Below, one piece after another: positions 43,570-55,989 of a stretch of 64,000 nucleotides of DNA. Each line of letters starts with the position of its first letter. Within the stretch, counting starts at the first letter, position 1. The notes below the pieces were generated by a model. That model had not been told where the DNA came from. It searched no databases and saw only the letters and a program-made list of their open reading frames with translations. Source of the DNA: Siphonodentalium dalli (Eukaryota; Mollusca; Scaphopoda; Gadilida; Siphonodentaliidae); NCBI GenBank assembly GCA_032622095.1, contig CP136064.1:7991512-8055511 (forward strand), written 5' to 3'. The position numbers and the translations under genes are program-made.

Positions 43570-44977
43570 CTGAAATGTAATTCAAGTCAAATATTTGTCG
43601 CATTTTGATTGGTCGAGAGCTGCTAACTTTAGTTTTGGATTCACGAGCATCGATCGCCGAAGCATGCAACATTTTGAATGGAGCGCGGTCACGCCATTGT
43701 GTCATTGACAACGCGCGTAAGATACGTCACCTAGATGTTTGTTGTCGCGGAATCTAGTCAACCGGAATGTTATTTTCGATAGACGCGGTTTACGAGAAGT
43801 TGTGATGGTGATTAGAACATATCCAAAAAAGAATATCTCACTTCAACGCATGTAATGTCGATCAAAAGTGTTTTTCCTACAGTCTTTTAGATTTATAAAT
43901 TCCATTTATATAGCCGCCATCTTGGAAGCCATTTTTCAATAAATACGATTCTCACGACTGTAGAATGGTATCGGGTTTGGATTTAGAGCTTTGTTGTTTG
44001 CTATAGACGAACACAAACCGAATACACTGTAATAGGTCTATGTAAACCAGACATAGACAGAAGTTCGTCAACGTATGATCTGACGGTGATTTTTTCCGCT
44101 ATTTCGGGGGAGGGTTACATTTAGAGTTATTGTGTTCATATGAGTGGTACCTCCAAAGCTAAATAAAATTGCTATGCATTAAATTTCAAATGAAAGAAAA
44201 TTCCACAATCTCTTAATAATTCGACCTGTGAGGAGTTTTCATGACACGGATGCTAGAAAAAAAGACAATTGTTTTCGAAAAATCCACTATTTTCGGCCAA
44301 TGCTTCGCAACAGACGGCAAAATTTGTTTCCTTTGATGTTATTCATTTTTTTTCTGGGACGCGGTAATGGTATTTGTTATTAATCCACCCATAACATATG
44401 CCCAGGTGCCAACACATAAGAAAATAGCGAGATATGTCGAGGACTCGTCCATATGGAGTCAACTTATTTGTTCAGAAATCCGTACCGGCCAAACAGTATA
44501 TAAACTCTTTATAAACAACATACTAAAATCAACAAGAATCAACACAATTTTTGGAAATAAATTAGGAAACATATTGTAAAATCGTCAATTTATTGATTTA
44601 TACGGTTGTAATATTCCAATTCGCAAGTCCATCAAATTTCGTGTCCATTTTGCAGACTGTATGTACCTGATTACCGAACAGTAATTGTTTCCCAGAATAG
44701 CTAAGTGTTGTTCGAGTTATGTACCTTCAAAAACTGGATAGTGTATTCTCGAAATGAGCCAAATTCCATATTTTATGGTAAAATAAAATAGGGAAAAATG
44801 AATGAATGTGTCAATGGTATAGTAATTTATAACCAGATTATGCACAAACAATGTTTTCTGTGTTCATCTATGATTAGGAAACCAGATATATATTCTCATA
44901 CAAAGTGTGTGTCCATCATATTTTATATATTAATTAAATTACGATCAAATAGTGGTCTATCGTTCTCTCTCTCTCTC

Positions 44978-45009
<32 letters not shown>

Positions 45010-45496
45010 GTGCTCACTTTAAACATAGTATGTCATAAGTCGTATAAAGCGATGGAGTTGAACAACTGCGTTATCTGATTTCTTTTATTACAATAAATCA
45101 GACTCCAACTCGTGACCGGATGTTGGCAAATGTGTAGGACGTTCAAAGTATCATACTGGGACCACTCTCCGGGGTCAAATGTATTCGGCAGAACATTAAA
45201 TCAATAGACCATTGTCTCGAGGTTGAATTGTAGCTTGTCTTCCGTGGAACTACCAATGCCGGATGAAGCTCGACTAATAAACACGCATTTATCAATATTA
45301 TGTGTATCGCCAACAAGCACGTTGAAAGAAGTTATGTGGGTAAAGGAAGGTTGGAAGATCGTCTTGTCCCCATATACATGTTTACAAGGACGCGAGTTAC
45401 TGCAACAATATTTAACATGTCCTCGAAACGAACAACATGTTTCAGATATGTCAAGATGAATTGCACGTAAATTTCGCGATGCGCCAAACTTAGTAA
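43570..45496. other. Probable intron of the minus-strand gene; CT microsatellite
   Basis: No further exon found with confidence. A CT microsatellite lies at about 44960-45010. A minus-strand frame at 45201-45524 contains several Cys (ETCCSF, KYCCSNSRPC) but lacks clear splice sites. Confidence 0.45.
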
Positions 45497-46904
45497 CGAA
45501 CCAAAGCCGGACGCTTTGGGTCATATATAGACTATATCTGATTTTGTGACGTCACCAATTATTATCTAATACGATGCTGCTGTTTTGAATTTCGCGAGCA
45601 CTTTTGTCGCACAGTAGATCGATGGGCTTAAAGCATTAATGTCGTAATCTGAAAATCTTGTAACTGTCTTTCGATTACTGGTATTGCAAATGAGAATTAT
45701 GAATATTGAATTACAATTTATCACATGATTAGCACTATTTTCCGATGTAATATTCGAGCGTAATAGACACGTGTAATATCATCGCGTGCAATGACGTCAC
45801 GCTGCTATATGGGACAATGTTCGCTGGCTGCAGTTAATTGTTGTTCTTTTCGATAAAATTTTAGCGATTATATGATCATGTGATAAAAAGTATCTCAAAC
45901 TCGTTCTATTTTATACGGAATTTATCAACCTCGTCCACTAAATTCTATTTGAGCATCGGTAAACCTCGGCTCAAATCGAATTTAGTGAACTCGGTTGATA
46001 AATTCCGTATAAAATAGAAGCTCATGTGAGATCCTCTATGTAAGTTCATTCATAGCGTTAGTTTACCTTTTATCGAGAAAATAAGACACAATCAATAACG
46101 ACACTATAGTAACTATACAGTCTACACACATCGGGGCGAGTGAAACGTGATCGAAATTCCTGATGTGAAATATAATAAGAATGTCATCACGAATTTACCG
46201 TTCTACTGGCCATTTAATGTACAGCACTTGGTACGGTGCAGTACTGTGCAAAACGAAATAACATATATTTAATAAGGAATTAATGTTATCATAACACTAT
46301 ATAGTACATACATGCATGCATGTGATAATCCATAAATATACTAGTTTCTGGAATCGAAAGGAAACACATAATTGTGAACAAAGCAGAATATACATTCGTG
46401 CACGCAGGTTTTGGCGAACTCGGTTAATGGGGAAAGTTACAGGGTGACGGTGTTCGTCGATTTTCGTTGAAATCGACACGGAGACACCTTTAAATGAAAT
46501 GAAACAGCTATGAAATGGACACGCTTCTCTGTAGGGTATATCCGCCGCAGTGCTCACCCAGCGTCAAGGAAAGAAATATATTGGTTAAATTCATTAAAGA
46601 TGTTCCCGTTCCCCTCTCGACGAGGTATAATTATTTTCACTTTGATGTTGGTACTAATAGTTTATAACCATGAATAATCAAGATGTCGATCAAGTACGAT
46701 CTGCCTAATTTATACTCGAAATTACGATTGAGGTCCATTCATTCGACGAACCCAGGAACTATAGCATTATGTGAATCTTATTTGGAGGGAATACCAGGGA
46801 ATCTATAAACCAGGGAATATATAAACTGATTTTGATAAAAAAAAACACAGCTACCCTCGTGTGAGTGGTTTTGCTCTGGTTCGTTTATTACGCTAGCGTG
46901 TGAA
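45497..46904. repeat. Long repeat, copy 1 of a tandem duplication
   Basis: Starts with ACCAAAGCCGGACGCTTTGG and ATATAGACTATATCTGATTT, the same block as in the 657-bp array, then GGGCTTAAAGCATTAATGTC, ACGACACTATAGTAACTA, ACATCGGGGCGAGTGAAA, TTAATGTACAGCACTTGGTA and CCGTTCCCCTCTCGACGAGG. It carries about 310 bp (45720-46030) absent from copy 2, including the hairpin at 45905-46018. Confidence 0.78.
45905..46018. repeat. Inverted repeat (hairpin), arms about 49 bp
   Basis: Left arm CTATTTTATACGGAATTTAT and CCACTAAATTCTATTTGAGC; right arm GCTCAAATCGAATTTAGTGA and ATAAATTCCGTATAAAATAG. A few mismatches, loop about 15 bp. Found only in copy 1 of the surrounding duplication, so it arrived later or was lost from copy 2. 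Confidence 0.85.
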
Positions 46905-47890
46905 CATATTATCTAATACGACGCAGCTGTTTTGAATTTCGCGAGCGCTTTTGTTGCAATGTAGATCGGTGGGCTTAAAGCATTAATGTCGTAATCGGAA
47001 AATCTTGTTACTGTGTCTTTCGATTACTGGTATTGAAAATAAGAATTATGAACATTGAATTACAATTTAAGTTCATTCGTAGCGTTAGTTTACCTTTTAT
47101 TGAGAACATAAGACACACTAAATAACGACACTATAGTAACTACAGTCGGCACACATCGGGGCGAGTGAAAAGTGATCGAAATACTGATGTGAAATATAAT
47201 ATGAATGTCTTCACGAATTTACCGTTCTAATGTGCGAAGATGGGCATTTAATGTACAGCACTTGGTACGGTGCGGTACCATGCGAAACGAAATAACATAT
47301 ATTCAATAAGGAATTATTTGTTATCATAAGACATGCATGTGATAATCCATAAATATAATATTTTCTGGAATCGAAAGGAAACACATAATTATGAACAAAT
47401 AAATTCAGGCGAACTCGCTCATTTGGGAACGTTACGCGATGATGTTGTTCGTCGATGTTCGTTGAAATCGACACGGTGACACTTTTGAATGAAATGAACA
47501 GCTATGAAATAGACACACTTCTCGGTATAGTATCTCCACCGCAGTGCTCACCCAGCGTCAAGAAAAGATATATATTAGTTAAATTCATTAAAGATGTTCC
47601 CGTTCCCCTCTCGACAAGGTATAACTATTTTCACTTTGAAGTTGGTACTACTAGTATATAACCATGAATAGTTTAGCTGTCGATCAAGACTACCCGGAAG
47701 TATGATTTATTTGCCTAATTTATACTCGAAATTACGATTGGTTCAACAAACTCAGGAAATATAGCTTTATGTGAATCTTATTTGGAGGGAATACCAGAGA
47801 ATCTATAAACTGATTTTGATTTTTAAAGCCACAGCTACTCTCATATGAGTGGTTTTGCTTTGGTTCGTTAATTACGCTAGCGTATGGTCA
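46905..47890. repeat. Long repeat, copy 2 of the tandem duplication
   Basis: Direct repeat of 45580-46904: TTATCTAATACGACGCAGCT, GGGCTTAAAGCATTAATGTC, ACGACACTATAGTAACTACA, ACATCGGGGCGAGTGAAAAG, TGTACAGCACTTGGTACGGT, CCGTTCCCCTCTCGACAAGG, ending with the AGCGTATGGTCATAT also seen at 18150. Several small deletions relative to copy 1. Non-coding. Confidence 0.8.
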
Positions 47891-49816
47891 TATTAATGAT
47901 ATTATACAAGTTTCGCATTATTATCTAACTCTGAATTTTTTTTTTAATCCCAAATTGAGACGGAGATTTAATTAAAAAACCTAAATTGATTTTGTAACGG
48001 CAGCGACATAAGAATCAAAGTTATAGTAATAGCTATAATAGCTAAAATTTTAAACAGTTTTAACTAGCATGCAATACGTAAAAGAGTAAATATAATCATT
48101 GTTGTTCATGTTATGTTTGCATGATAAAATGAGCGAACAATAATTTAGTGTTTTAACATTGAATGTGTCAGTTATTTGATTATAGGTAATACAACTTTAT
48201 GGGTGACACACGGCACTTATGGCAGTGCACTAAATTACAAACAATAGGCCACCAAATGCTGTAAAACAGTAATGAGGATTAACACCAATGAATCGATTGT
48301 CTGTCATAAGACCGAACGGTGGGCGGTGGGTGGTGGTATATTTTCAAGTAACAATGGTGAGATTAAAGAAGTATAGACAGAGTATTTCAAGGTGTGGATA
48401 TGCAGTTATGGATATGCACGAAGTCACTGACATGAAACCTACCATGAGGTGTGATGAAATTTGAAGATGCTTTAGCAAGGAACACGATGTCGGCTTTATT
48501 TAACGTGGTTAAGCGGATTTATGCTATTATAATTAACTAGAATGCTAGATGTTAAAACAGATGATAGTCATTATTTATGAGCCGAGAAAACTGGGATTAA
48601 ATTTGGCAAAAAAAACACAAAAAGAAATCCCAACAAATTGGGCAGAATAAAATTTCGTCTTAGCGTGAACAATGGCTGAAAACGCCTCTATAATTCCGAG
48701 CCAAGGCGTCCGTTTTCTTCTTAGTTTGGAAAATAATGGCGCAAATTACCTTGAACAATGTCGCAGCTCTTGATATTTGATCGAAATCACTTTCTGGATA
48801 CTAGTTCAATATTGTGCATGTATAATCCTTATGGTTCCCTTCTATGTTTGAACTCACCCTTCTAAAATTAAATTCAACTAAAGATGTACTCCTGATTCCA
48901 AAGTTATCGAAAAATGCTATGTTTGAATAACCAGACTACGATTATCACTATAGTCAATTAAACAATAAACCAACAAACCGGACGTAAGCTACCCCACGTG
49001 ATCGTGTCTCATTGTTGTGTTATTGCAAGGGGAATCTTGACTACTAGTTCAGGAGATATTTGTAGACATTTGCTGCTCACATGAGTAAAATTAACCCACT
49101 CATGTTCTTCCTTGAGGTCTCTTCTAACTTTTACGATGTTCAAACGTGGCCACATAGACTCCAGACAAGATGACGTCCATCGTGGCGGCCATTTTCCTTT
49201 ATATGCACCAGGTCTCTTTGATCGCCATTAGAGATTATTATTAAGATAATATCACATGCGGTCGTGTTTTTCGCCAGATTCATTGTGCTAGTACAACACC
49301 CTTGCAAACTAGCCTAAAATCACAGGCCCCTGGGGAAAAAAGTTAATATACCAATATAGACTTTAGTGACACGTGACAATGTTCGCAAGTCACAGGACCG
49401 ATTGTGGCTAAAACCACACCAACTATTAAAACCTTAATACATTTTAGAAATTGTCACATCAGCCAAACGATACCCCGATGTGTCTTATTTGCAACATAAA
49501 TTCCTTTTAATTTGACATACACCACGTTGAAATTGAACAAAACGAAGTCGAGCTACATAAATGATTTACGCCAACAATAAACAACCACCTTTTGTGGGGT
49601 GTATGGCAACGCAACTTGTTATTATTAGTTATTACTACGAATGCACATTCTCCAGAACGCATAGGGCCTATAGTAACACATTGTGCACAGTCACAGTATG
49701 AATGTTACAAAGAGACCGGGGCTTTCCAGCTGTCCAAATTATTGTATTGCTGTGTATACCATACATGTATGTTGGTGTTGAGAATAAGCTTTGACTTGAC
49801 AATATTATATCATTAC
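47891..49816. other. Non-coding, probable intron of the minus-strand gene
   Basis: No exon or repeat boundary recognised; sits between the two minus-strand exons. Confidence 0.5.
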
Positions 49817-50138
49817 CTTGTTTTATACGCACTGTCCCGTCACCACCCCCTTTGTTTCCTGCAGACAGGAAGCATGACATCTTCGCTACGTCATAGCGGA
49901 CTAGCTGACACCAGTCGTATTCACAACACATCGCGCCGCACTGAACTTCACTCTCACACGGGTTCAGTGTAAGGTTCCTGGTGATGACCGGCATGGACTG
50001 GGAATATGTATTGAAGTCACAAGCTACTCCCGACACGAGTTGATACCGTACCAACAATGTCGCAAACGCATACGAACAGGCGCGGATCATTGAGTTTCGC
50101 ATCATGTTCAAAATGTGTTGAAATTTCGCTATATACAA
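49817..50138 (-). CDS. First exon of a secreted PAN/apple-like protein
   Basis: Minus-strand exon of 107 codons plus one base, ending at a strong donor (CAAG|GTAATG, GT at 49816-49815), phase 1. The first ATG is at 50138; ATGs at 50105 and 50102 give a neater signal peptide, RACSYAFATLLVRYQLVSG, cleaved before ACDFNTY. The rest, residues 40-107, has a PAN/apple-like cysteine pattern: CDF, NPCESEVQCGAMCCEYDWCQ, then VRYDVAKMSCFLSAG. Invertebrate proteins of this type are secreted, carbohydrate- or protein-binding, and carry a variable C-terminal domain. The phase matches the acceptor at 43569 on the same strand, 6.2 kb away, suggesting a two-exon gene; intervening exons are not excluded. Confidence 0.75.
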
Positions 50139-50649
50139 ACAACTAATCGCTGGTGTTCACGAGTTACAATATCACTAAATACGTGTCCGGCCGAGCTCGC
50201 GTATGATGTGACAATGTCTGAGGGAATGGTACCGGTGTACTGCTGATGTCCCTTTGTGTTCGATATGTCGAGGCCAGTACGGATGTCACGATGTCGACTC
50301 CACAGCGGACAATGGCGTACTGTCTGAAACATGAACTAATATAGAGTGTATGTCTGACTTTCTACGCAGTCGTGTTCATTCGAAATGCATAGTGACCTAT
50401 CGATTTATAGCAAGGCCGACAATGCCACATATACGTGGCATTGGCACTAAATCAACTGCGCACATATTGCAAGGTTGAGCATAAGAGATCGATGGTCGTG
50501 TGTCACACTCCTCAACGTTGGTCAAAATGTTCAACGCCACCAACATGTTGAAATTTTACTCATAGTTGGATTTCACAAACAGAAATTAGTGGGAAGTTGT
50601 TATTTTTAGACCGACGTAAATATTTTGCAACGTTTCAACAATGTGGACA
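50139..50649. other. 5' flank of the PAN-like gene
   Basis: No promoter element clear enough to call; no other gene seen. Confidence 0.45.
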
Positions 50650-50984
50650 TTTACCTTTTAACCCTCTATATAGCTCCATTACTGTCTGCTATGGTCCGTA
50701 TGAGGCTCCATACGGGATTTTTATATAACCCTTTCATTATGGGATGTATGCAGCACCGGACAGAGAAAACAATGCACCGATGACTGTCGTATGCATGGGC
50801 CCGTGTGAGGCTCCGTATGGAAGTGTTATATAACCTTTATGGAACCCCAGACAGAGAACAATGTACTGATTACTGTCGTCTGCTTGGGTCCTTGTCCTTG
50901 TGCTTGTCATGAGTATTATTTAACTCTGTCATGAGGTTCATGAAGGGAGCTGCGCTAGTTCAACATTGAAGTGCATTACCGTAT
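50650..50984. repeat. About 115-bp tandem units related to the interior of MITE family A
   Basis: Three units contain TACTGTCTGCTATGGTCCG, GACTGTCGTATGCATGGGCC and TACTGTCGTCTGCTTGGGTC, followed by GGCTCCATACGGG or GGCTCCGTATGG and TTATATAACC. Family A MITEs have GTGTCGTCTGCTCATG and GGGGCTCTGTATGGG in the same order. The right end TCATGAGGTTCATG ... GCGCTAGTTCAACATT matches 26430-26475. Confidence 0.6.
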
Positions 50985-51575
50985 ATATGCATTCATGGAT
51001 TTCACCTGGTTAATGGGGGTAATGGGGTGCAAATGGGCATTTCAAGGTGGAAACCACAAACGAAGGCATTGTGTTGTCCACGCCCCTGTAAGGTCAGTAC
51101 GAAAGTGCAAGGAATTAGCGATAGGAAGTTCGTTGAGGTGTCAACATTCGAGTCTCCAACTGCACTCTCCCTATGGCAGCAGTTTGCAATATTCAATTTG
51201 CACCCCACCTGTAGCACCCCACGTATAGACATGTTCGCCCCACATATAGGGCAGTTGGGCTGGAAAGTTCATAACGTACCAAACTATTCCTACCAGTTGG
51301 AAGTTTCCGACCTGGCATCCCCATAAGGCTGCAATTGTCATTATAATGGTCAATTCATTTGTTGACTCGCAATGTTCGATAAAAACGCTGACGTGTCCAG
51401 TATAGTCTCGTATCGACCAGCAGGCCAGTACCATTCCATATGCACATCTACATTTTTGTTTGGAACCCTTTTGTATTCCTTGTGGATTCGCTAAACTTGG
51501 AAGTTGTACTAGTTTTGCTCAGTTTTTTTTTAAGGTTTTTTTTGTTGCAATCATATGTGCGAACAACATAGTAAT
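50985..51575. other. Non-coding stretch
   Basis: No gene recognised; overlapping open frames on both strands lack family features. Confidence 0.45.
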
Positions 51576-51661
51576 ATTGAATATTAGATGTGTGGAGGTT
51601 GAATATTAGACGTGTGGAGGTTAAATATTAGACGTGGTGAGGTTCAATATTATACGTGGTG
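51576..51661. repeat. 22-bp minisatellite, left part (about 4 units)
   Basis: Units of the form GTTGAATATTAGACGTGTGG and GAGGTTCAATATTATACGTG, the same unit as the large array at 53611. Separated from it by a 1.95-kb insertion. Confidence 0.85.
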
Positions 51662-53610
51662 TTAAACCCCGAAGCCACGACAAATAGTTTTCACGGCTGG
51701 TTCAACCGACTTCGTGGCTGGTTAGCTATCTAAGCCGGCTCAGTCACATCGTTCGTGGCTAACGAAATATGGCGGCTCAGCCGGCTGAGATGTTATCATT
51801 CAGCGTATTTTCGTTTCCGAAATGTTCCTAATCCCCGATTATAGATACCGTTTTTTAGCATTTGTGGTGAACCCGTAGAATTCCAACCACACTAATATTT
51901 TGATGTTGGGCTTTTCCATTATTGTGAAAATTCATGAAGGACTGGCATGGATATACTATGTAGTTTCCCATCTAATCGGTATAAGTAGTTACACTGGGAC
52001 TTGCGATATATGTCACAGTGAACAACGTTCACTCGGATGTTTTTGCACTTAAGTACGGTGTGCCACATGGGTCTGTGCTTGGACCCATGCTCTATGTGAT
52101 CTACGTCCTACCGCTGGGGGACATAATCCGTCATCATGGACTGAATTTTCAATTTTACGCGGATGATTCCCAACTCTACGTTCATTTCAACCCTGGTTGT
52201 GAGATTCCAGCCAGAGAATCCCTATAGCACTGTGTATCCGATATTAAAATCTGGATGACTGATAATTTCCTTAAGTTGAATCCTGACAAAACTGAACTGA
52301 TATATATCGGGTTACCGCATCAGTTGCAGAAAGCAACTACACACGATATTGTGCATGGAGATAGTGTAGTCTCTAAGTCGACTATGGTCCGCAACCTGGG
52401 GTATATGATGGATGACAATCTATCTGCGGAGGCGCATGTAATGCAAGTTTGTAGATTGGCATATTGTCACCTGAGAAATGTCAGCAGGGTGCGAAATGTG
52501 GTCGACGAAGAGACGGCCAAACAACTCGTACATGCATTTATCACAAGCCGTATAGACTACTGTAACTCACTTTTATTTGGTTGCAACACATACCTTATTT
52601 GGAAACTTCAGCTTGTACAAAACTGTGCTGCTAGGATTGTTACCAAAACAAAGAAATTAGATAACATCACTCCAATTTTAGCTAAATTACACTGGCTTCC
52701 GGTTGAGCAGAGGATCCATTTTAAGGTCTTGCTTTTCACTTATAAGTGTTTAAATAATCTGGCACCATCGTACTTGTCGGATCTCATTCAGCGCTATCAA
52801 CCCGCCAGACCCCTTTATAATAAAGATATATATATATAAACCTGGGGATCTGGCTACATGCGGCGATCGCGCTTTTTCTGTGGCTGGCCCAAAGCTGTGG
52901 AATCTACTTCCTGATCACTTAAGGATTCCACAAACCATAAATGAGTTCAAGTCCGCACTTAAAACCCACCTGTTTGAAGTGGCATTTGGTCCTCGGCCCA
53001 CATTGCGTAAAGTTAAGAAATAGCCGCAGTTTATGTTGTATATCTGTATTGTGTTGTATATGTTGTATGTGTATATTGTTAAGTCCGAGAGCACATTTGT
53101 GGAGTCGTGACTATAAACCTTATTATTATATATGCATGCATCATTGAATGATGAACCCGATAGTAATGATATATAATATTTCAAACTATTTTCTATTCTT
53201 ATGTGTATATATTGACAAATGCCAGCGATGTCTGAGACTGGGTGTTGTCGATATAAACAATTTATATTTTAACCTTTTCAATAGCGAATGGATGGGCCCA
53301 TTCAGTTATATGAAAGCATGCATTGTGATAGTCTATTCCACATTAAGGGCCTCGGTGTTTCTGATAATATAGCAACCAAGCCGTGTCCATGCCAATATTA
53401 GGCAAATATATAATGCGGTTTAGTTCTTTGCGATTCACAGTACATTTGTGTTTGACATATAAGCCCTTGCACACGGCTCAGCCATTTTACAATTCCGGCG
53501 GCGGAGATTTTTAAATGTGGCTGGCGTTAGAGATAATATGGCTGGTGGCGGCTTGCGGCCAGTATGGCTGGCGGCGGCGGCGTGTGGTGGCGGCTTCGGG
53601 CTCCACTTGG
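51662..53610. mobile_element. Insertion splitting the 22-bp minisatellite; probably composite
   Basis: Flanked on both sides by minisatellite units. Near its ends are CCCGAAGCC (left) and GGCTTCGGG (right), and both flanks are rich in GGCTCAGCC / GGCTGG blocks, hinting at a DNA element with inverted ends into which a LINE (51985-53130) inserted. CGTGGT occurs at both junctions but is also part of the satellite unit, so a target duplication cannot be proved. Confidence 0.5.
51985..53130 (+). pseudogene. CR1/L2-like LINE, 5'-truncated
   Basis: Begins inside the RT: SDVFALKYGVPHGSVLGPML, then the active-site region QFYADDSQLYV, then an in-frame TAG near 52227. The frame resumes as CVSDIKIWMTDNFLKLNPDK, NLGYMMDDNLSAEAHV, SRIDYCNSLLFG and LAKLHWLPVEQRIHFKVLLF, typical CR1/L2 signatures. 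A TA expansion near 52830 shifts the frame before GDRAFSVAGPKLWNLLPDHL and FKSALKTHLFEVAFG. The 3' end TATAAACCTTATTATTATAT is like L2-type tails. Inactive. Confidence 0.9.
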
Positions 53611-54207
53611 CGTGGTTGAATATTAGACGTGGTGATGTTGAATATTAGACGTGGTGAGGTTCAATATTAAACGTGGTGAGGTTGAATATTAGACGTGGTG
53701 AGGTTGAATATTATGCGTGGTGAGGTTGACTATTAGACGTGGTGAGGTTGAATATTAGACATGGTGAGGTTTAATATTAGACGTGGTGAGGATGAATATT
53801 AGACGTGGTGAGGTTTAATATTAGACATGGTGACGTTGACTATTAGACGTGGTGAGGTTGAATATTAGGCGTGGTGAGGTTTAATATTAGACGTGGTGAC
53901 GTTGAATATTAGACGTGGTGAGGTTGACTATTAGACGTGGTGAGGTTGAATATTAGACGTGGTGAGGTTGAATATTAGACATGGTGGGGTTGAATATTAG
54001 ACGTGGTGACGTTGAATATTAGACGTGGTGAGGTTGACTATTAGACGTGGTGAGGTTGAATATTAGACGTGGTGAGGTTGAATATTAGACGTGGTGAGGT
54101 TGAATATTAGACGTGGTGACGTTGAATATTAGACATGGTGAGGTTGACTGTTAGACGTGGTGAGGATGAATATTAGACGTGGTGAGGTTGAATATTAGAT
54201 GTGGAGA
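53611..54207. repeat. 22-bp minisatellite, about 27 units, with higher-order structure
   Basis: Unit GTGGTGAGGTTGAATATTAG plus AC. Variants (GTGACGTTG, TTGACTATTAG, ATGGTGG) recur in order: from about 53893 a five-unit block (GACGTT, GACTATT, then three GAATATT units) repeats, giving a 110-bp higher-order period over at least two rounds. Confidence 0.93.
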
Positions 54208-54876
54208 CAAGTATGAATAACTAATATTAGAACACAGTTTATACATTTATCCATGTATTTCTTAGTGGTGTTGTTTTCACAGACTTCTATATTTGTTCAT
54301 ATTTACCCGCTGCGAGTACCGTCGGTCCCTTTGAAAGACGTTAAATTACTGACATTCAGTAAATTTGATTTCAATTTCTGGAAACACAAATCACGTACCG
54401 TGTGACTAAGATTTCTAAGATATGATAAGATATTATGATTCAATAAATGCGTTAGGACATAAACAATAAATACCCATATTATCATCACCTACTCCCCGAT
54501 ATTTCGGCCCACTACCTATTTACATTGTATGCATTTGTTGTTATTTACTCACGATCTCCCCACACCGTGTTCATAATCGAAACCAATCTCATAAAAAGTC
54601 AGTCAAATGTCCAAGATGGGTAACCCAATTAGCAGCCAGAAAGGTGACGACACAATGGGAGGGGTTTGCCCTTTGGAAATAAACTTATGAAATGTGAGTT
54701 ATATGTGTTATATGAATGGCATTCACCGATGCAATTCTGTATAACTTTATCTGAAGTTTATCCACTGGACCACTGCACGCGTGAATAGAACTATAAGACA
54801 ACACTAATTCCATTGATTAATATTTTTACAGCGTTTACATGACATGTACTAGAGTCTAGAGTACAATGTATACATG

Positions 54877-54910
<34 letters not shown>

Positions 54911-55989
54911 GACTGTTCTTAGTTGCTGTATGGTGCACATACAGTAAATAATAACAAATAACATCCCTCTCCACCGCAATTTTCCAAGACCAACCGATGA
55001 TAATCTAGATGTTCATTTGAAACTGCCCTATCTTTCAGAATATCTTATTGGTGCGGAAACTTGTGTGTTTACAAATGACAAATTTGTGTTGCTGAACGTT
55101 ATGCATATTTACTGTCCTTTAGAGGCAATATTTGTCATATTGACTACTATAATTCACATGTATATTTAAAACATATTTAACATGTTCTGGTGATTGTCCA
55201 TTCATAAACTTGGTATGTGTAATCAAACACTATGAGGTGTCATTTATATTTTGAATGTGTGTATAAGGCGTGTGTACAACACGTGCGTACAAGACGTGTG
55301 TATAAGACGTGTGCGAGTAGCATGCGAACGTCACCGGCCCCGCCCATACTTCGAACATTGGTAAATGGGAGGTCTATAATCATTAATTCTCATTTCAATG
55401 TTTGGTGTTTCGGGGAAATATGTATCATAACTATCGCCAAATATGATAGTTTGTGTTATATTTCATGTGATTTTACAGCTAAAAAATAAGTCGACATTAA
55501 ATTGGAATACACGTGGTGTCCCAATGAGCTGGAAAGCAACAAAATGACGCAATCGTCACCATAATGATGTAATTATATGACTCCCATTTTAACCAATTAT
55601 TTGCCTACAATTGGCACATATTGTTGTGTGCTTGTAATATGCCTTACAGTAACAAAACATGCGAAATTCAATTTTCACGAGAGTGCTCTCTTACGTCATG
55701 TGCATAGAACTATGTAAACATACAGGCGTTTTATATATAAGAACATCTGTAATTATCAGACCAAGTTGCAGACGATCCGTAGAATTTAACCTAATAATCA
55801 TGATTTATAAGGACGTACTTTATATTCAGAATGTATAGATAGTATATCTTAGAAGTATATTATACTCTACTATTATTCAGAGGGAATTTATCTTCCTGAT
55901 GTGTCCTGATGTTTAACAATCACGAATATTCGGCAAAAGATATCGGCATATTGTGTAAACAAATGAAATTTTCCTGCATAATTTCCGGT
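54208..55989. other. Non-coding, with a TATATG microsatellite and a repeat scrap
   Basis: TATATG microsatellite at about 54882-54910. At 55032-55085 CTTTCAGAATATCTTATTGG and GGAAACTTGTGTGTTTACAA match the unit seen at 56180 and 60320. No gene. Confidence 0.5.

Noticed and set aside
44798-45022. Frame ending in Ser-Leu repeats.
   Set aside because: Runs into the CT microsatellite; no domain.
45201-45524. Cys-containing minus-strand frame inside the proposed intron as an extra exon.
   Set aside because: No convincing acceptor and donor pair and no recognisable domain.
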